64,000 bases of DNA from Halalkaliarchaeum desulfuricum (GTDB lineage: Archaea; Halobacteriota; Halobacteria; Halobacteriales; Haloferacaceae), in NCBI RefSeq assembly GCF_002952775.1, contig NZ_CP025066.1:62001-126000 (forward strand), read 5' to 3'. The position numbers were made by a program, and so were the translations under genes. Below, piece by piece: positions 1-8,986 of this stretch. Numbering within the stretch: position 1 is the first letter of the stretch; every line of letters starts with the position of its first letter. The notes below the pieces were generated by a model, which ran no database searches, was not told the DNA's origin, and worked only from the letters and a program-made list of their open reading frames with translations.

Positions 1-419
1 GCTTCGTCCAGCTGTTCTCCGGCGAGGCGAGCGACCGGGCCGGACAGCTCCCCGTCATCGTTGCGGCACTGACGCTGGCCACGGTCGGGGTCGCTGCGCT
101 CGTGGTGCTCCCGATCGCCGGAACGCCCGGCGGGGCCATCGCTGTTGCCGTTGCGGTCGCCGTCGGCGGGCTCGGAATGCACGGATTCAGGCCGGTGCGT
201 GGCTCGTATCTCATGTTCGTGCTTCCCGACGACATCGCCGGCGGCGCGCTCGGGGTCGTCCGCACCGGGCTGATGGGCGCGGGTGCGGTCGCCCCCGTGA
301 TCATCGGTGTCATCTCTGACGGGCTGGGGTTCCGGCCCGCCTTCGGGCTGCTTGCGGCCGCGATGGCTGCGGCGGCGACGATCGCCGCGGCGCTGTGGCT
401 CACCAGAGAGCGGGCGTGA
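1..419 (+). CDS. MFS-type transporter, C-terminal part
   Basis: Only the last ~138 codons are present, read from base 3 to the TGA at 417-419. The protein is Ala/Val/Gly/Leu-rich with about four hydrophobic segments joined by short loops, ending GFRPAFGLL...LTRERA. This fits the last helices of a 12-helix major facilitator permease. The family is inferred from topology and the loop character; substrate cannot be told. It lies 55 bases upstream of hemC and is probably unrelated to it. Confidence 0.65.
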   Translation, partial: FVQLFSGEASDRAGQLPVIVAALTLATVGVAALVVLPIAGTPGGAIAVAVAVAVGGLGMHGFRPVRGSYLMFVLPDDIAGGALGVVRTGLMGAGAVAPVIIGVISDGLGFRPAFGLLAAAMAAAATIAAALWLTRERA

Positions 420-474
420 TCTCGGCGCCGATCGGAACTGGTGTCCTTTTCACCTCGCGCCGATCACACTCTGT

Positions 475-1569
475 ATGGACGAGGGAACGTTACGGCTCGC
501 GACACGGGGATCGGTACTCGCGCGCCGACAGGCGACGACCGTCCGCGACTCACTGTCGAGTCGACGACTCGACGTGGAACTCGTGGAGATCGAAACGCGC
601 GGGGACCGCATCACCGACGAACTGATCCACCGGCTCGGCCGAACGGGGGCGTTCGTCAGAGCGCTGGACGAGGAGGTGCTCGAGGGGGACGTCGACGCGG
701 CCATCCACTCGATGAAGGACATGCCGACGGAGTTCCCCGGGGACCTGGCCGTCGCCGGCGTCCCGGAACGGGCACCCGCCGGTGACGTGCTCGTCACGCC
801 CGACGGGACGCCGTTCGAGGCGCTTCCCGACGGCGCGACCGTCGGTACGTCGTCGCTTCGTCGGGGCGCACAGCTCTCCAACGCGCGTCCGGATCTCGAG
901 ATCGACCCGCTCCGGGGCAACGTCGACACCCGATTGGAGAAGCTGCTCGCCCCCTCGCTACAGCGGGAGCACGAACGGCGGCTGAACGCCGAATCCGACG
1001 AGGCGTTCGACGAGGACGTCTCGTTCGACCGCACCACCGACGAGTGGTTCGACGACCTGACTGAACTCGAGCGGAACGCGCTGGGGCGGACGGTCGACTC
1101 GGAGTACGACGGAATCGTGCTCGCGGAGGCCGGTCTGCGTCGGAGTGGCCTGTTCGACGACGTCGAGACGGAGCGGCTCGAACGCTCGCGATTCGTCCCC
1201 GCCCCCGGACAGGGGGCGATCGCGGTGACCGCCGCCGATCCGGACGTGATCGACCTGATCCGGTCGCGCATCGACCACCCGCCGACCCGGATCGCCACTA
1301 CCGCCGAGCGGACCGTCCTCGCGGAGCTCGGTGGCGGCTGCATCGCGCCGATCGGCGTCAACGCCATCCTGCAGGGCGAGTACGTCCACACCCGGGCACA
1401 GGTGTCGAGCACAGACGGGGAGACGGTCATAAACGACACCCGGGATCTCCCGGTCGAATCACACGCGGAGGCTGCCGCGGCGTTCGCCGACGACCTCGCA
1501 GACCGGGGCGCAGCCGACCTCATCGAGGAGGCCCGCGAACGCGCCGAGGAAGAGGGGGGAGACGCGTGA
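475..1569 (+). CDS. hemC: Hydroxymethylbilane synthase (porphobilinogen deaminase)
   Basis: Condenses four porphobilinogens to hydroxymethylbilane in heme/siroheme/cobamide synthesis. At 364 aa it starts with the family signature LRLATRGSVLARRQA; HSMKDMP (about 78-84), SSLRRGAQL and RGNVDTRL follow. The dipyrromethane-cofactor cysteine is in LGGGCIAPIG (Cys289). It is longer than the usual ~310 aa because of an acidic insertion at about residues 158-209, between the DTRLEKLL and EYDGIVLAEAGLRR segments. I chose the ATG at 475 because homology begins there; the frame is open further upstream. It overlaps hemD by 4 bases (GTGA), so the two are translationally coupled. Confidence 0.96.
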   Translation: MDEGTLRLATRGSVLARRQATTVRDSLSSRRLDVELVEIETRGDRITDELIHRLGRTGAFVRALDEEVLEGDVDAAIHSMKDMPTEFPGDLAVAGVPERAPAGDVLVTPDGTPFEALPDGATVGTSSLRRGAQLSNARPDLEIDPLRGNVDTRLEKLLAPSLQREHERRLNAESDEAFDEDVSFDRTTDEWFDDLTELERNALGRTVDSEYDGIVLAEAGLRRSGLFDDVETERLERSRFVPAPGQGAIAVTAADPDVIDLIRSRIDHPPTRIATTAERTVLAELGGGCIAPIGVNAILQGEYVHTRAQVSSTDGETVINDTRDLPVESHAEAAAAFADDLADRGAADLIEEARERAEEEGGDA

Positions 1570-2333
1570 GCTCACGGCCACGTGTCGCGGTGTTCCGCCC
1601 GGACGACGACCGCATCCGGACGGCGGTCGAGCTGCTCGAGGAGCTGGGGGCCGCACCGATCGCCGATCCGATGCTTGCAGTCGAGCCGACCGGCGCCGTC
1701 CCGCGGCCGGCGGAGTTCGTCGTTCTCACGAGCAAGACCGGCGTCGAACTCGCTGCCGAAGCGGGCTGGTCCCCCGAAAACGCCGGCCCGGATGGCGAGG
1801 CGGCGATCCTCGTCGCGATCGGCCCGGCGACGGCAGCGGCAGCCCGCGAGGCGGGCTGGTCCCCCGATGTCGTTCCCGAGGAGTACACCTCGGCCGGGCT
1901 CGTGGAGACGCTCGAGGGCCGGGTCGACGGCCGAACCGTCGAGGTCGCGCGCAGCGACCACGGCAGCCCGGTGCTTCTCGAGGGGCTCCGGGCGGCCCGT
2001 GCCGACGTCCACGAGACGATCCTTTATAAACTGGTCCGCCCGCCCGAGTCCGGTCGATCCGCCGAACTCGCCGCGCTCGGCGACCTCGATGCGGCGGCGT
2101 TCACGTCGTCGCTGACGGTCGAACACTTCCTGGAGGCGGCCGAGGATCGGGACGTTCACGAGGACGCCCTCTCCGGGCTCGATCGCGCAATCGTCGGCGC
2201 GATCGGCGATCCGACACGGGACACGGCCGAGTCTCACGGCATCGCCGTCGACGTCGTGCCGGACGAGGCCACCTTCGAGGCGCTCGCCCGCGCCGTGGTC
2301 GAGGCCGCGACGCGCCGGGCGGAGTCCGAATAG
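1566..2333 (+). CDS. hemD: Uroporphyrinogen-III synthase
   Basis: Cyclises hydroxymethylbilane to uroporphyrinogen III, the step after HemC. 255 aa starting from a GTG at 1566 that overlaps the hemC stop. The two-lobed HemD pattern is visible: VAVFRPDDDRIRTAVELLEELGA at the start, FVVLTSKTGVE, AIGPATAAAAREAGW, the linker VPEEYTSAGLVETL, then FTSSLTVEHFLE and AIGDPTRDTAESHG in the second half. Sequence conservation in this family is low, so the call leans on these motifs and on the position after hemC. No uroporphyrinogen methyltransferase gene sits between hemC and hemD here. Confidence 0.9.
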   Translation: MSSRPRVAVFRPDDDRIRTAVELLEELGAAPIADPMLAVEPTGAVPRPAEFVVLTSKTGVELAAEAGWSPENAGPDGEAAILVAIGPATAAAAREAGWSPDVVPEEYTSAGLVETLEGRVDGRTVEVARSDHGSPVLLEGLRAARADVHETILYKLVRPPESGRSAELAALGDLDAAAFTSSLTVEHFLEAAEDRDVHEDALSGLDRAIVGAIGDPTRDTAESHGIAVDVVPDEATFEALARAVVEAATRRAESE

Positions 2334-2350
2334 CTCCCGAAAACAGCGGG

Positions 2351-3004
2351 CTATCGTTCGTTTCGAGCCGAAAGCAGGCCTCGTTCCTCGAACACGCGCG
2401 CGAGCCGGGACATCGAGGCGACGACGACGTCACAGGCCGGGCGGACGGCGTCCTTCGGGAGATACCCCACCGAAAGGCCGGCGACTTCCAGCATCGGGAG
2501 GTCGTTTGCGCCGTCGCCGACTGCGACGGTTCGCGTCATCGGCACGCCGACTTCCTCGGCGAGGTCCTCCAGTGCCTCGTCTTTCGTCCCATCGACCAGC
2601 GGGCCGCCGACGTTCCCGTTGAGCCGGCCGCCGCGGATCGGCAGCCGGTTTGCGATCAGGTGATCGACCTCGACGCCGGCGGATTCGAGTGCGGCCTCGA
2701 CGCCCCGGTCGAAGCCGCCCGTGAGAATTGCTACGTTGTGGCCCTCCTCCCGGAGCCGTTCGATGAGCCGTGCGGCACCCGGGCGCAGGGTCACCTCTCC
2801 GTAGGCTGCCGTCACGTCCTTCTCCGGGAGACCTTCCAGCAGTGCCGCACGCTCGCGGAGGCTCTCGGCGTAGCTCAACTCGTCGTTCATCGCCCGCTCG
2901 GTGATCTCGGCGACGTCCGCTTCGACGCCGGCCCGTCGAGCCAGCAACACGGTCATCTCCGAGTCCGAGAGGGTTCCATCGAAGTCGAACGCGATGAGTC
3001 GCAT
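2351..3004 (-). CDS. serB: Phosphoserine phosphatase (HAD family)
   Basis: Hydrolyses O-phosphoserine to serine, the last step of the phosphorylated serine pathway. 217 aa. HAD motif I is DFDGTLSD at residues 6-13 (nucleophile Asp6, acid Asp8), motif II is AILTGGFD, and motif III/IV is VAVGDGANDLPMLEVAG near residue 170. The cap region RAMNDELSYAESLRERAALL matches SerB. The ATG at 3004 is the first codon of homology; the longer upstream frame is composed of low-quality sequence. It is convergent with hemD and divergent from polX. Confidence 0.93.
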   Translation of the reverse strand: MRLIAFDFDGTLSDSEMTVLLARRAGVEADVAEITERAMNDELSYAESLRERAALLEGLPEKDVTAAYGEVTLRPGAARLIERLREEGHNVAILTGGFDRGVEAALESAGVEVDHLIANRLPIRGGRLNGNVGGPLVDGTKDEALEDLAEEVGVPMTRTVAVGDGANDLPMLEVAGLSVGYLPKDAVRPACDVVVASMSRLARVFEERGLLSARNER

Positions 3005-3155
3005 GATCGATACTGGCGGCCCGGTTCCTTTTATATCGAGGTGATCGCCGTCGGCCCGAGTTGGCCGATCACGACCGGCGAGAACCGCCTCGATGGGGTC
3101 GGAGGAACGGCGAACGGGCACAAAGTGTCTTGGGCCGCAGGAACGAACTGCGAGT

Positions 3156-4907
3156 ATGAGCCGCAACGACGAGGTCGCCCGTCGCCTCGAGGAGTTCGCG
3201 GACCTGCTGGAGGCGCAGGGCGTCGAGTACAAGCCGAACGCCTACCGGCGCGCCGCCGAGAACGTCCGGGAGTACCCCGAACCGATCGAGGCGCTGGCGA
3301 AAGCCGGCGAGGACGCCGTCGCCGAGATCGACCGGGTCGGCGACGCCATCGCGGCGAAGATCGTCGAGTACGTCCAGACCGGCGGAATCGAGGAACTCGA
3401 CGAACTCCGCGAGGAGCTGCCGGTCGACATGGGCGCGCTCACCAGCGTCTCCGGCGTCGGCCCCAAAACCGTCGGCACGCTGTACGAGGAGCTTTCGATC
3501 ACGACGCTCGAGGAGCTGGAGGCGGCTGCCGAAGCGGGAGAAATCCGGGAGGTGAAGGGGTTCGGCGCAAAGACCGAAGAGAATATCCTTGATAACATTC
3601 CGTTCGCCCGGAAATCACAGCAGCGATCACGGCTCGGAAACGCCCGTCCAGTCGCGGACGACCTGCTCGCGACGCTTCGGGAGTCTTCAGCGGTCGAAAC
3701 CGCCGAAACAGCCGGATCGATCCGGCGGTGGCGCGAGACCGTCGGCGACGTCGACGTCCTCGTCGCGAGCGCGGACGGTCCGGCGGTGCTCGAGGCGTTC
3801 GCCGAATGGGACGCCGTCGACGCGGTGATCGAGTCGGGCACCTCGAAAGGGAGCGTTCGCGCCGACGGCATGCGGGTCGACCTCCGGGTCGTCGATCCCG
3901 ACGAGTTCGGGTCGGCGCTCCAGTACTTCACCGGGAGCAAGGACCACAACGTCCACCTCCGCAACCTCGCGATCGATCGCGGGCTCAAGATGAACGAGTA
4001 CGGCGTCTTCGACGTGAGCGACGTCGACGATCCCGACGCGGGTCAACGAGTCGGCGAACGGATCGCCGGCGAGACGGAGGCGGAAATGTACGACGCGCTC
4101 GATCTTCCGCTCGTCCCGCCGGAGCTGCGCGAGGACCGCGGCGAGATCGAGGCCGCACAATCGGGTGACCTCCCCGAACTCGTCGAACCCGACGACCTGC
4201 GGGGTGACCTCCACACCCACACCGACTGGTCCGACGGAAGAGACGATATCGAGACGATGGTCGCGGCGGCAGCTGAACGCGGCTACGACTACTACGCTGT
4301 CACCGACCACGCAGCGGGGCCGGGCGTGTTCGGTAACGCGGGGCTTTCGGACGGCGAGATCCGAGAGCAGGCCGACGCCGTCGCGTCGGTTGCCGAAGAC
4401 GTCGACCTGGAACTGTTCCACGGGATCGAAGCGAACATCGATTCGGACGGTGTCGTCACGACGGACGACGACGTGCTCGCGGAGTTGGACCTCGTGATCG
4501 CCTCGCCACACAGTGCGCTCGATCAGACCGGCGAGACGGCGACGCAGCGGCTCTGTCGGGCAATCGAACACCCGCACGTCGACGTGATCGGTCATCCCAC
4601 GGGGCGGATCATCAACAGCCGCCCCGGCCTCGACGTCGACGTGAGTCGTGTCGTCGAGGCGGCCGCCGACCACGGGGTCGCACTCGAGGTGAACGCCAAC
4701 CCGGCACGCCTCGATCTGGCGGACGAACCGATCCGACGTTGCGTCGAAACGGGCGTCCCGATCGTCGTCAACACCGACGCCCACAGCCCAGGCGAGTTCG
4801 ACTACCTCCGGTACGGGGTTCACACGGCCCGACGGGGATGGGCCGAGGCGGCGGACGTGCTCAACACGTGGGAGGGGTCCGCGATACGGTCGTTCCTGGA
4901 GTCGTGA
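3156..4907 (+). CDS. polX: Family X DNA polymerase with PHP domain (PolX)
   Basis: 583 aa. The N-terminal helix-hairpin-helix part (about 1-150; VSGVGPKTVGTLYEEL and VKGFGAKTEENIL) is followed by a Pol-beta-like nucleotidyltransferase with GSIRRWRETVGDVDVLV (the DVD acidic pair). The C-terminal PHP phosphoesterase has DLHTHTDWSDG, AVTDHA and NTDAHSPGEFD. In bacteria and archaea such enzymes act in gap-filling base-excision repair with a PHP 3'-5' exonuclease; the repair role here is inferred. The ATG at 3156 was chosen because the family N-terminus (EVARRLEEFADLLEAQG) follows directly. It overlaps the next gene by 4 bases. Confidence 0.93.
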   Translation: MSRNDEVARRLEEFADLLEAQGVEYKPNAYRRAAENVREYPEPIEALAKAGEDAVAEIDRVGDAIAAKIVEYVQTGGIEELDELREELPVDMGALTSVSGVGPKTVGTLYEELSITTLEELEAAAEAGEIREVKGFGAKTEENILDNIPFARKSQQRSRLGNARPVADDLLATLRESSAVETAETAGSIRRWRETVGDVDVLVASADGPAVLEAFAEWDAVDAVIESGTSKGSVRADGMRVDLRVVDPDEFGSALQYFTGSKDHNVHLRNLAIDRGLKMNEYGVFDVSDVDDPDAGQRVGERIAGETEAEMYDALDLPLVPPELREDRGEIEAAQSGDLPELVEPDDLRGDLHTHTDWSDGRDDIETMVAAAAERGYDYYAVTDHAAGPGVFGNAGLSDGEIREQADAVASVAEDVDLELFHGIEANIDSDGVVTTDDDVLAELDLVIASPHSALDQTGETATQRLCRAIEHPHVDVIGHPTGRIINSRPGLDVDVSRVVEAAADHGVALEVNANPARLDLADEPIRRCVETGVPIVVNTDAHSPGEFDYLRYGVHTARRGWAEAADVLNTWEGSAIRSFLES

Positions 4908-5407
4908 ACCGACTGTCGAACTCCGGGGACGAACGCCGGCTCCTGCTGGACGCCATGCTCGGCAAGCTGACGACGTACCTCCGGATGTGTGGGTACGACG
5001 CCGCGTACGCCCTCGATCGCGGGATCGAACACGACGGGGAGCTGCTCGCCGTCGCCCGCGAGGAGAACCGGACGCTTCTCACCCGGGATCGCTCCCTCGC
5101 CGACCGGGCGGCAGCCGATCAGCAAGACGACACAGCCCCCGGGTCGGTGCTATTGTCCGAACGCGAGGTGACAGACCAGCTCCGGGAACTTCGGGACGCC
5201 GGCTTCGACCTCTCGCTTTCGGATCCACCGACACGGTGTGGTCGATGTAACGGACGTCTCGAACCTCCGGCATCCGACGACCCTCGTCCCGAGTACGTCC
5301 CCGACCAGGATCCAGTCTGGCGGTGTCGCGACTGTGGGCAGTGGTTCTGGAAGGGAAGTCACTGGGAGGACGTCGCAGCACGGCTCGAGGACGTTCGAAC
5401 CGGTTGA
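4904..5407 (+). CDS. Mut7-C RNase/PIN-like domain protein with zinc ribbon
   Basis: 167 aa from a GTG at 4904 that overlaps the polX stop (GTGA), implying coupled translation. The N-terminal part has RLLLDAMLGKLTTYLRMCGYD and LLTRDRSLADRA, the hallmarks of the Mut7-C (PIN-like nuclease) domain. The C-terminal part has a zinc-ribbon arrangement CGRCNGRL...WRCRDCGQWFWKGSHW. The family is predicted to be an RNase; its substrate is unknown. Coupling to PolX suggests shared expression but does not establish a repair role. Confidence 0.88.
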   Translation: MNRLSNSGDERRLLLDAMLGKLTTYLRMCGYDAAYALDRGIEHDGELLAVAREENRTLLTRDRSLADRAAADQQDDTAPGSVLLSEREVTDQLRELRDAGFDLSLSDPPTRCGRCNGRLEPPASDDPRPEYVPDQDPVWRCRDCGQWFWKGSHWEDVAARLEDVRTG

Positions 5408-5453
5408 TGGGGGTCGGCGTCAGCGACCTCGTTGAGCCAGCGACCTCGTTGAG

Positions 5454-6428
5454 TCACCGACCTCTGGGCGTCCAGTCCTCGCAGGCGTCCATGTCGTCCA
5501 TCCGTTCGTCGTGGAAGTCACAGTACGGCTGCATGCCCTCCGGGGTTCTGACGTACCGGAACTGCGTACACGAGCCGCAGTACTTGTCCGCGGTGGATTC
5601 GGACGCCCGATCGGATCTGCCTTTCGAACTTCCCCCTGGTGATTTCCGCGACCGTTTCGACGTTCCTGTCGGGGAGTCGGTCGAGGACGTGGTGTTCGGA
5701 GAAGACGTATCCAGCGGCGAGGAGATGTCCGCCGCGTCGGCGCCGCCGTCGCTCGAGGGCGCGGTCGTCGGCGACGGCCCGCTGGACGGTCCCGTCGACC
5801 GACCCGACCGGCCGACACCGCCCCGGTTCGTCTGTGTGTCCACGTCGCCGTCCGGGGTCGATCCGAGGAAGCCGATGCCGCCGAGCCCGCGGGAGCCACG
5901 TTCGACCTCGACGATCTTCGTTTCCCCTTTGCGCGTTATCTCCATCGTCACCGTCCCGCCCGGGTCGTTCCGGCGTTTGAAGTTGGCGACGCCGACGAAC
6001 AGACACCAGAACGTCGTCACGGTTCCAAGGAAGTAGATGCTCGAGGTAGCCAGCGTCAGGTCGGCGAGCCCCTCCCCGCAGTTGGAGCCGATCCACTGGC
6101 ACGGGTATGCGTGATAGAACATCGCGACGCCCAGGATCGCGACTGCGGCACCGACGGTCGCCGCGGCGCGGGTCGCCCGACTCGCCGGAAGCACGGCGAA
6201 GATACCCAGAAACACCGCCGGGACGCCGAGCCCGCCGAGCACGCCGCCGTATAGCCGAGCCTCGCCCAGCGAGTACCCTCTCGTGGTGAGGATCTCGGTC
6301 CCTGTCGCGAGTATCCCGGCGACGACGAGTAACACCCCCCCGAGAAACAGCCCGATCCCGAGGTACAGCCGTCGGAGGTCGACCTCCGTCCCCGGCCCAT
6401 CCCCGTACGCCTCCGAGAGACTGGTCAT
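5454..6428 (-). CDS. Conserved haloarchaeal membrane protein with Cys-rich C-terminus
   Basis: 324 aa. Residues ~20-150 carry four or five hydrophobic helices (LGIGLFLGGVLLVVAGIL; VFLGIFAVLPA; ILGVAMFYHAYPC; YFLGTVTTFWCLFVGVANF). A long Ser/Thr/Gly-rich, probably disordered linker (~185-275) ends in a small cysteine module: YCGSCTQFRYV, YCDFHDERMDDMDACEDW. This looks like a metal-binding cap exposed to one side of the membrane. No function is known to me. The ATG at 6428 begins the conserved MTSLSEAYGDG sequence. Confidence 0.8.
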   Translation of the reverse strand: MTSLSEAYGDGPGTEVDLRRLYLGIGLFLGGVLLVVAGILATGTEILTTRGYSLGEARLYGGVLGGLGVPAVFLGIFAVLPASRATRAAATVGAAVAILGVAMFYHAYPCQWIGSNCGEGLADLTLATSSIYFLGTVTTFWCLFVGVANFKRRNDPGGTVTMEITRKGETKIVEVERGSRGLGGIGFLGSTPDGDVDTQTNRGGVGRSGRSTGPSSGPSPTTAPSSDGGADAADISSPLDTSSPNTTSSTDSPTGTSKRSRKSPGGSSKGRSDRASESTADKYCGSCTQFRYVRTPEGMQPYCDFHDERMDDMDACEDWTPRGR

Positions 6429-6537
6429 ACGCGCGAGTACGTAATCGTCCCTCAAAAGGATATGTCAGACGCACGCACGACGGCCAGTGCCGATGCATCC
6501 CGAAAGGACTACTATCGTCGGCAGAAGAGGTGCGGAC

Positions 6538-6825
6538 ATGAGCGACGAGGAATCCGAGGAGCCGGAGGAACCCACCGTCGAACTGGGAGAGGGCCCCGAC
6601 GTCGAGGGGGCGCCGCTTTCGCGTGTCGCCTCCCGGCTGACGTGGCCGCAGACGAAAAGCGACGTCGAGGCCCAGGAGGGCGACGCCGAGATCCGGACCC
6701 CCGACGGACCGACATCCCTCTCGGAACTGCTCGAGGACGTCGACGAGACGTATTTCGACTCCAGACAGGCGTTCGTTGCGGAGATCGAGGCCGCCGCCGG
6801 TCGCGGCCCCGTCGCGACCGAGTAG
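6538..6825 (+). CDS. Small acidic haloarchaeal protein (DUF5789-like)
   Basis: 95 aa, very acidic: an N-terminal DEESEEPEEPTVELGEG stretch, then the compact region PLSRVASRLTWPQTKSDVEAQ with IRTPDGPTSLSELLEDVD. I recognise this as the small haloarchaeal family I know as DUF5789, from memory and without a search. No function is known. The ATG at 6538 fits codon use and composition; upstream sequence in the same frame is not conserved-looking. It is followed 43 bases later by the DUF302 gene on the same strand. Confidence 0.78.
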   Translation: MSDEESEEPEEPTVELGEGPDVEGAPLSRVASRLTWPQTKSDVEAQEGDAEIRTPDGPTSLSELLEDVDETYFDSRQAFVAEIEAAAGRGPVATE

Positions 6826-6868
6826 CCGGCCGACGAAGGCTTTTGCTCGCTCGGCTCTACCGGTCGGT

Positions 6869-7327
6869 ATGTCGTTACCCTTCGATCCCGACGAGATCGA
6901 TCCCGAGGAGTACGGCGAAACGCAAACGACCCTCGAGATGGAACACGAGGCGGCCATCGAACACGTCCGGGAGGTCTGTGAAGAGTCCGGATTCGGGATC
7001 CCCGTCGAGTTCTCGCCGTCGGAACTACTCAACGAGAAGGTCGACGCCGACCGCGATCCCTACTACGTTCTCGGGGCGTGCAACCCGGCCGTGGCCGATC
7101 GTGCGCTGGACGCGACCGACGGCCGGATCGGCGCGCTGTTTCCGTGCAACATGGTCATCTGGGAGCGGGAGCCGGGAGTGCAGGTGGTGTATCACGTGTC
7201 GATCATGCGGATCGCGCGACTGCTGGGAATGGCAGTCGACGACGCGGAGATGGACCGAATCGTCGCCGACACCGGAGAACTCGCCGACGACGTCTTCGAG
7301 AAACTCGAAAACGAACGGGGCGAGTGA
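6869..7327 (+). CDS. DUF302 family protein
   Basis: 152 aa. The DUF302 core is visible: a helix around IEHVREVCEESGFGIPVEFSPSELLNEKVD, then YYVLGACNPAVADRAL, IGALFPCNMVIWE and VYHVSIMRIARLLG. In this family a compact alpha/beta fold holds the ALxAD and PCN-type motifs; the biochemical role is not settled. The ATG at 6869 is the first that precedes conserved sequence. It shares orientation with the small acidic gene upstream and is convergent with the coiled-coil membrane protein. Confidence 0.88.
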   Translation: MSLPFDPDEIDPEEYGETQTTLEMEHEAAIEHVREVCEESGFGIPVEFSPSELLNEKVDADRDPYYVLGACNPAVADRALDATDGRIGALFPCNMVIWEREPGVQVVYHVSIMRIARLLGMAVDDAEMDRIVADTGELADDVFEKLENERGE

Positions 7328-7339
7328 GGGTTCGTAAGG

Positions 7340-7594
7340 TCACGACTCGCTATCAGTTCGCCCTCGTTCGTTCCGTTCTGCGTCGAGTTCCGACTCGAGT
7401 TCGTCGATTCGTCGGTCCTGTTCCTCGAGTTTCGCCCGCAGTTCCGCGTCCGTCTCGGCCGTCGAACTGTTCTCTGTCCCACGGCGCAGGAGGAACACGG
7501 CGACGATAACTGCGACTCCAACGAAGGCGCCGAAAAAGGCGAGCATGAGCAGGACGATGAGTAGTTCCGGTCCGCCGGGAACCTGGAGCACCAT
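7340..7594 (-). CDS. Small single-pass membrane protein with coiled coil
   Basis: 84 aa. One strong membrane segment (residues ~10-36, ELLIVLLMLAFFGAFVGVAV and on) is followed by a charged coiled coil (ELRAKLEEQDRRIDELESELDAERNERG). The layout resembles TatA-like or other scaffold proteins, but there is no amphipathic helix of the TatA type, so I do not assign it. It lies just downstream of nreA on the same strand, with a terminator-like T-run between them. Confidence 0.72.
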   Translation of the reverse strand: MVLQVPGGPELLIVLLMLAFFGAFVGVAVIVAVFLLRRGTENSSTAETDAELRAKLEEQDRRIDELESELDAERNERGRTDSES

Positions 7595-7617
7595 ACCTGG
7601 GACACGGCAGGGAACCT

Positions 7618-7624
7618 AAAAAAA
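7618..7624 (-). terminator. Poly-T terminator of nreA
   Basis: Seven consecutive A on the plus strand, i.e. seven T in the direction of nreA transcription, 31 bases after its stop. Archaeal RNA polymerase terminates at such T-runs. Confidence 0.55.
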
Positions 7625-7654
7625 CCGTTCCGGGGAGCAGACGGCGGCCAGGAT

Positions 7655-8986
7655 TCACGACCGTTGCGATCCGAAATCCGCCAGCGACGTCTGTAATCCG
7701 GCACACAGTCTCGATTTCCGGCGGAGATCTGCGAGGGAAACCGGGAGGTGGGGTGTGATTTCCCGGATTGCCTCGCCGAACGTCTCGGTTTCCCCAGGCT
7801 CGTCGTCGAACGCGTTCCGAACCGTCTCCCGGACTTGCCAGACGCCGACTGGCCCCCAGTAGTCGTCGGAGACGTGTCTGAGCACGAGCGCCTTGGCCTG
7901 ACGATTCCGATCCTGGAGGTGTTCGAGAACTGCCAGTCGGGCGGCGTAGTAGGCGCCGGCGGTCTCTTCGACGTATCCCGTTCGACCGTCCCGGCCTTCG
8001 GCGTCGGCAGCGAGCCAGACGCCGGCCTCGGGATCCGGGTTCCAGATCGATCCCGGCGCTTTCATTTCCACGAGTTCGAATTCCCAGTTCCCCGGCGCGA
8101 GAACGATCCAGAAGGCGTTTCCGAGATAGTCGTTTCGGTGGACTTCCACGGTGTCGATACTCTGTGTGTTCCGGATCGTCCCCCGAAGGAACTGCCCGAC
8201 GGTGTCGTCGACGGCGGTGATCGACCACCGCGTCGGAACCAGCCGGCGGTTCTCCCGCTCGCCGAGCGCGCCTGCCGACAGGATCGTGTTTATTTCGTAG
8301 ACGTCGAACCCCCGGCGATAGAGGTAGTTCATCGCGCCGGTCGCCCGCCAGTCGTCGTCCTCGAGAGTTTTTTGAACCGGCCGGGGGACGTGCGGGTTCT
8401 CCGTGAGGTCCGCGCTGTCGGCGGGCGCCCGCGGTCCGGTCGGCGTCGACACGTCGGCGTCGTTCACGTCGAAATCGAGATCGGGCCGGTCCTCGAGGCC
8501 GATCTCGACTCCGACGGGTCGGTCGGCGATCGCGACCTCCCGCTGGGTGCCGAGAAAGCCGTCCCAGGCGTCGTAGACGGACCCGCACCCATCTCCATCC
8601 CCGGCGGCGGTTCGGTTCCCGAATCCGGTGGCACCCTCGGTGACGTCGACACGATTCGTGGAGTTGAGGAGACTCGTCCGGCGCTGGAATACCCCCTCGA
8701 TCGAGATGTCTTCGTCGTACCACTCGGCGCTGGTCTCGAACCGGGCGGCCTCCTCCTCGCGGCCGACCGGAGAGAGGATTCCAGTCGACACCCGCGGGTA
8801 GTTCGTTCGGCCGACGAAGACGGACGGCGAGACGCTCCCGACGACGGCGTCACCCGAGACCGTCTCCTCGAAGCGGTCCTGGAACGTTTCGAGGTGATCG
8901 AGGATGTCGTAGGACTTCTCCTCGGCGAGCTGTCGCCGGCGGGCCCGCTCGTTCACCTCGAGGTCGAGATACTCGTCCAGCCGCAT
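7655..8986 (-). CDS. nreA: DNA repair protein NreA
   Basis: 443 aa archaeal Nre protein. Recognised by the sequence order: RLDEYLDLEVNERARRRQLAEEK at the start, SPSVFVGRTNYPRVSTGILSP, RRTSLLNSTNRVDV, VHRNDYLGNAFWIVL, WGPVGVWQVRE. The C-terminal PCNA-interacting (PIP) box is QTSLADFG at residues 432-439. Nre proteins take part in resistance to DNA damage together with PCNA in Haloferax; that is family knowledge. The gene stands alone, with TFB upstream on the same strand. Confidence 0.92.
   Translation of the reverse strand: MRLDEYLDLEVNERARRRQLAEEKSYDILDHLETFQDRFEETVSGDAVVGSVSPSVFVGRTNYPRVSTGILSPVGREEEAARFETSAEWYDEDISIEGVFQRRTSLLNSTNRVDVTEGATGFGNRTAAGDGDGCGSVYDAWDGFLGTQREVAIADRPVGVEIGLEDRPDLDFDVNDADVSTPTGPRAPADSADLTENPHVPRPVQKTLEDDDWRATGAMNYLYRRGFDVYEINTILSAGALGERENRRLVPTRWSITAVDDTVGQFLRGTIRNTQSIDTVEVHRNDYLGNAFWIVLAPGNWEFELVEMKAPGSIWNPDPEAGVWLAADAEGRDGRTGYVEETAGAYYAARLAVLEHLQDRNRQAKALVLRHVSDDYWGPVGVWQVRETVRNAFDDEPGETETFGEAIREITPHLPVSLADLRRKSRLCAGLQTSLADFGSQRS

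Noticed and set aside
7340-7594. Assignment of the 84-aa membrane protein as TatA
   Set aside because: It has a membrane helix and coiled coil but not the TatA amphipathic helix and hinge.
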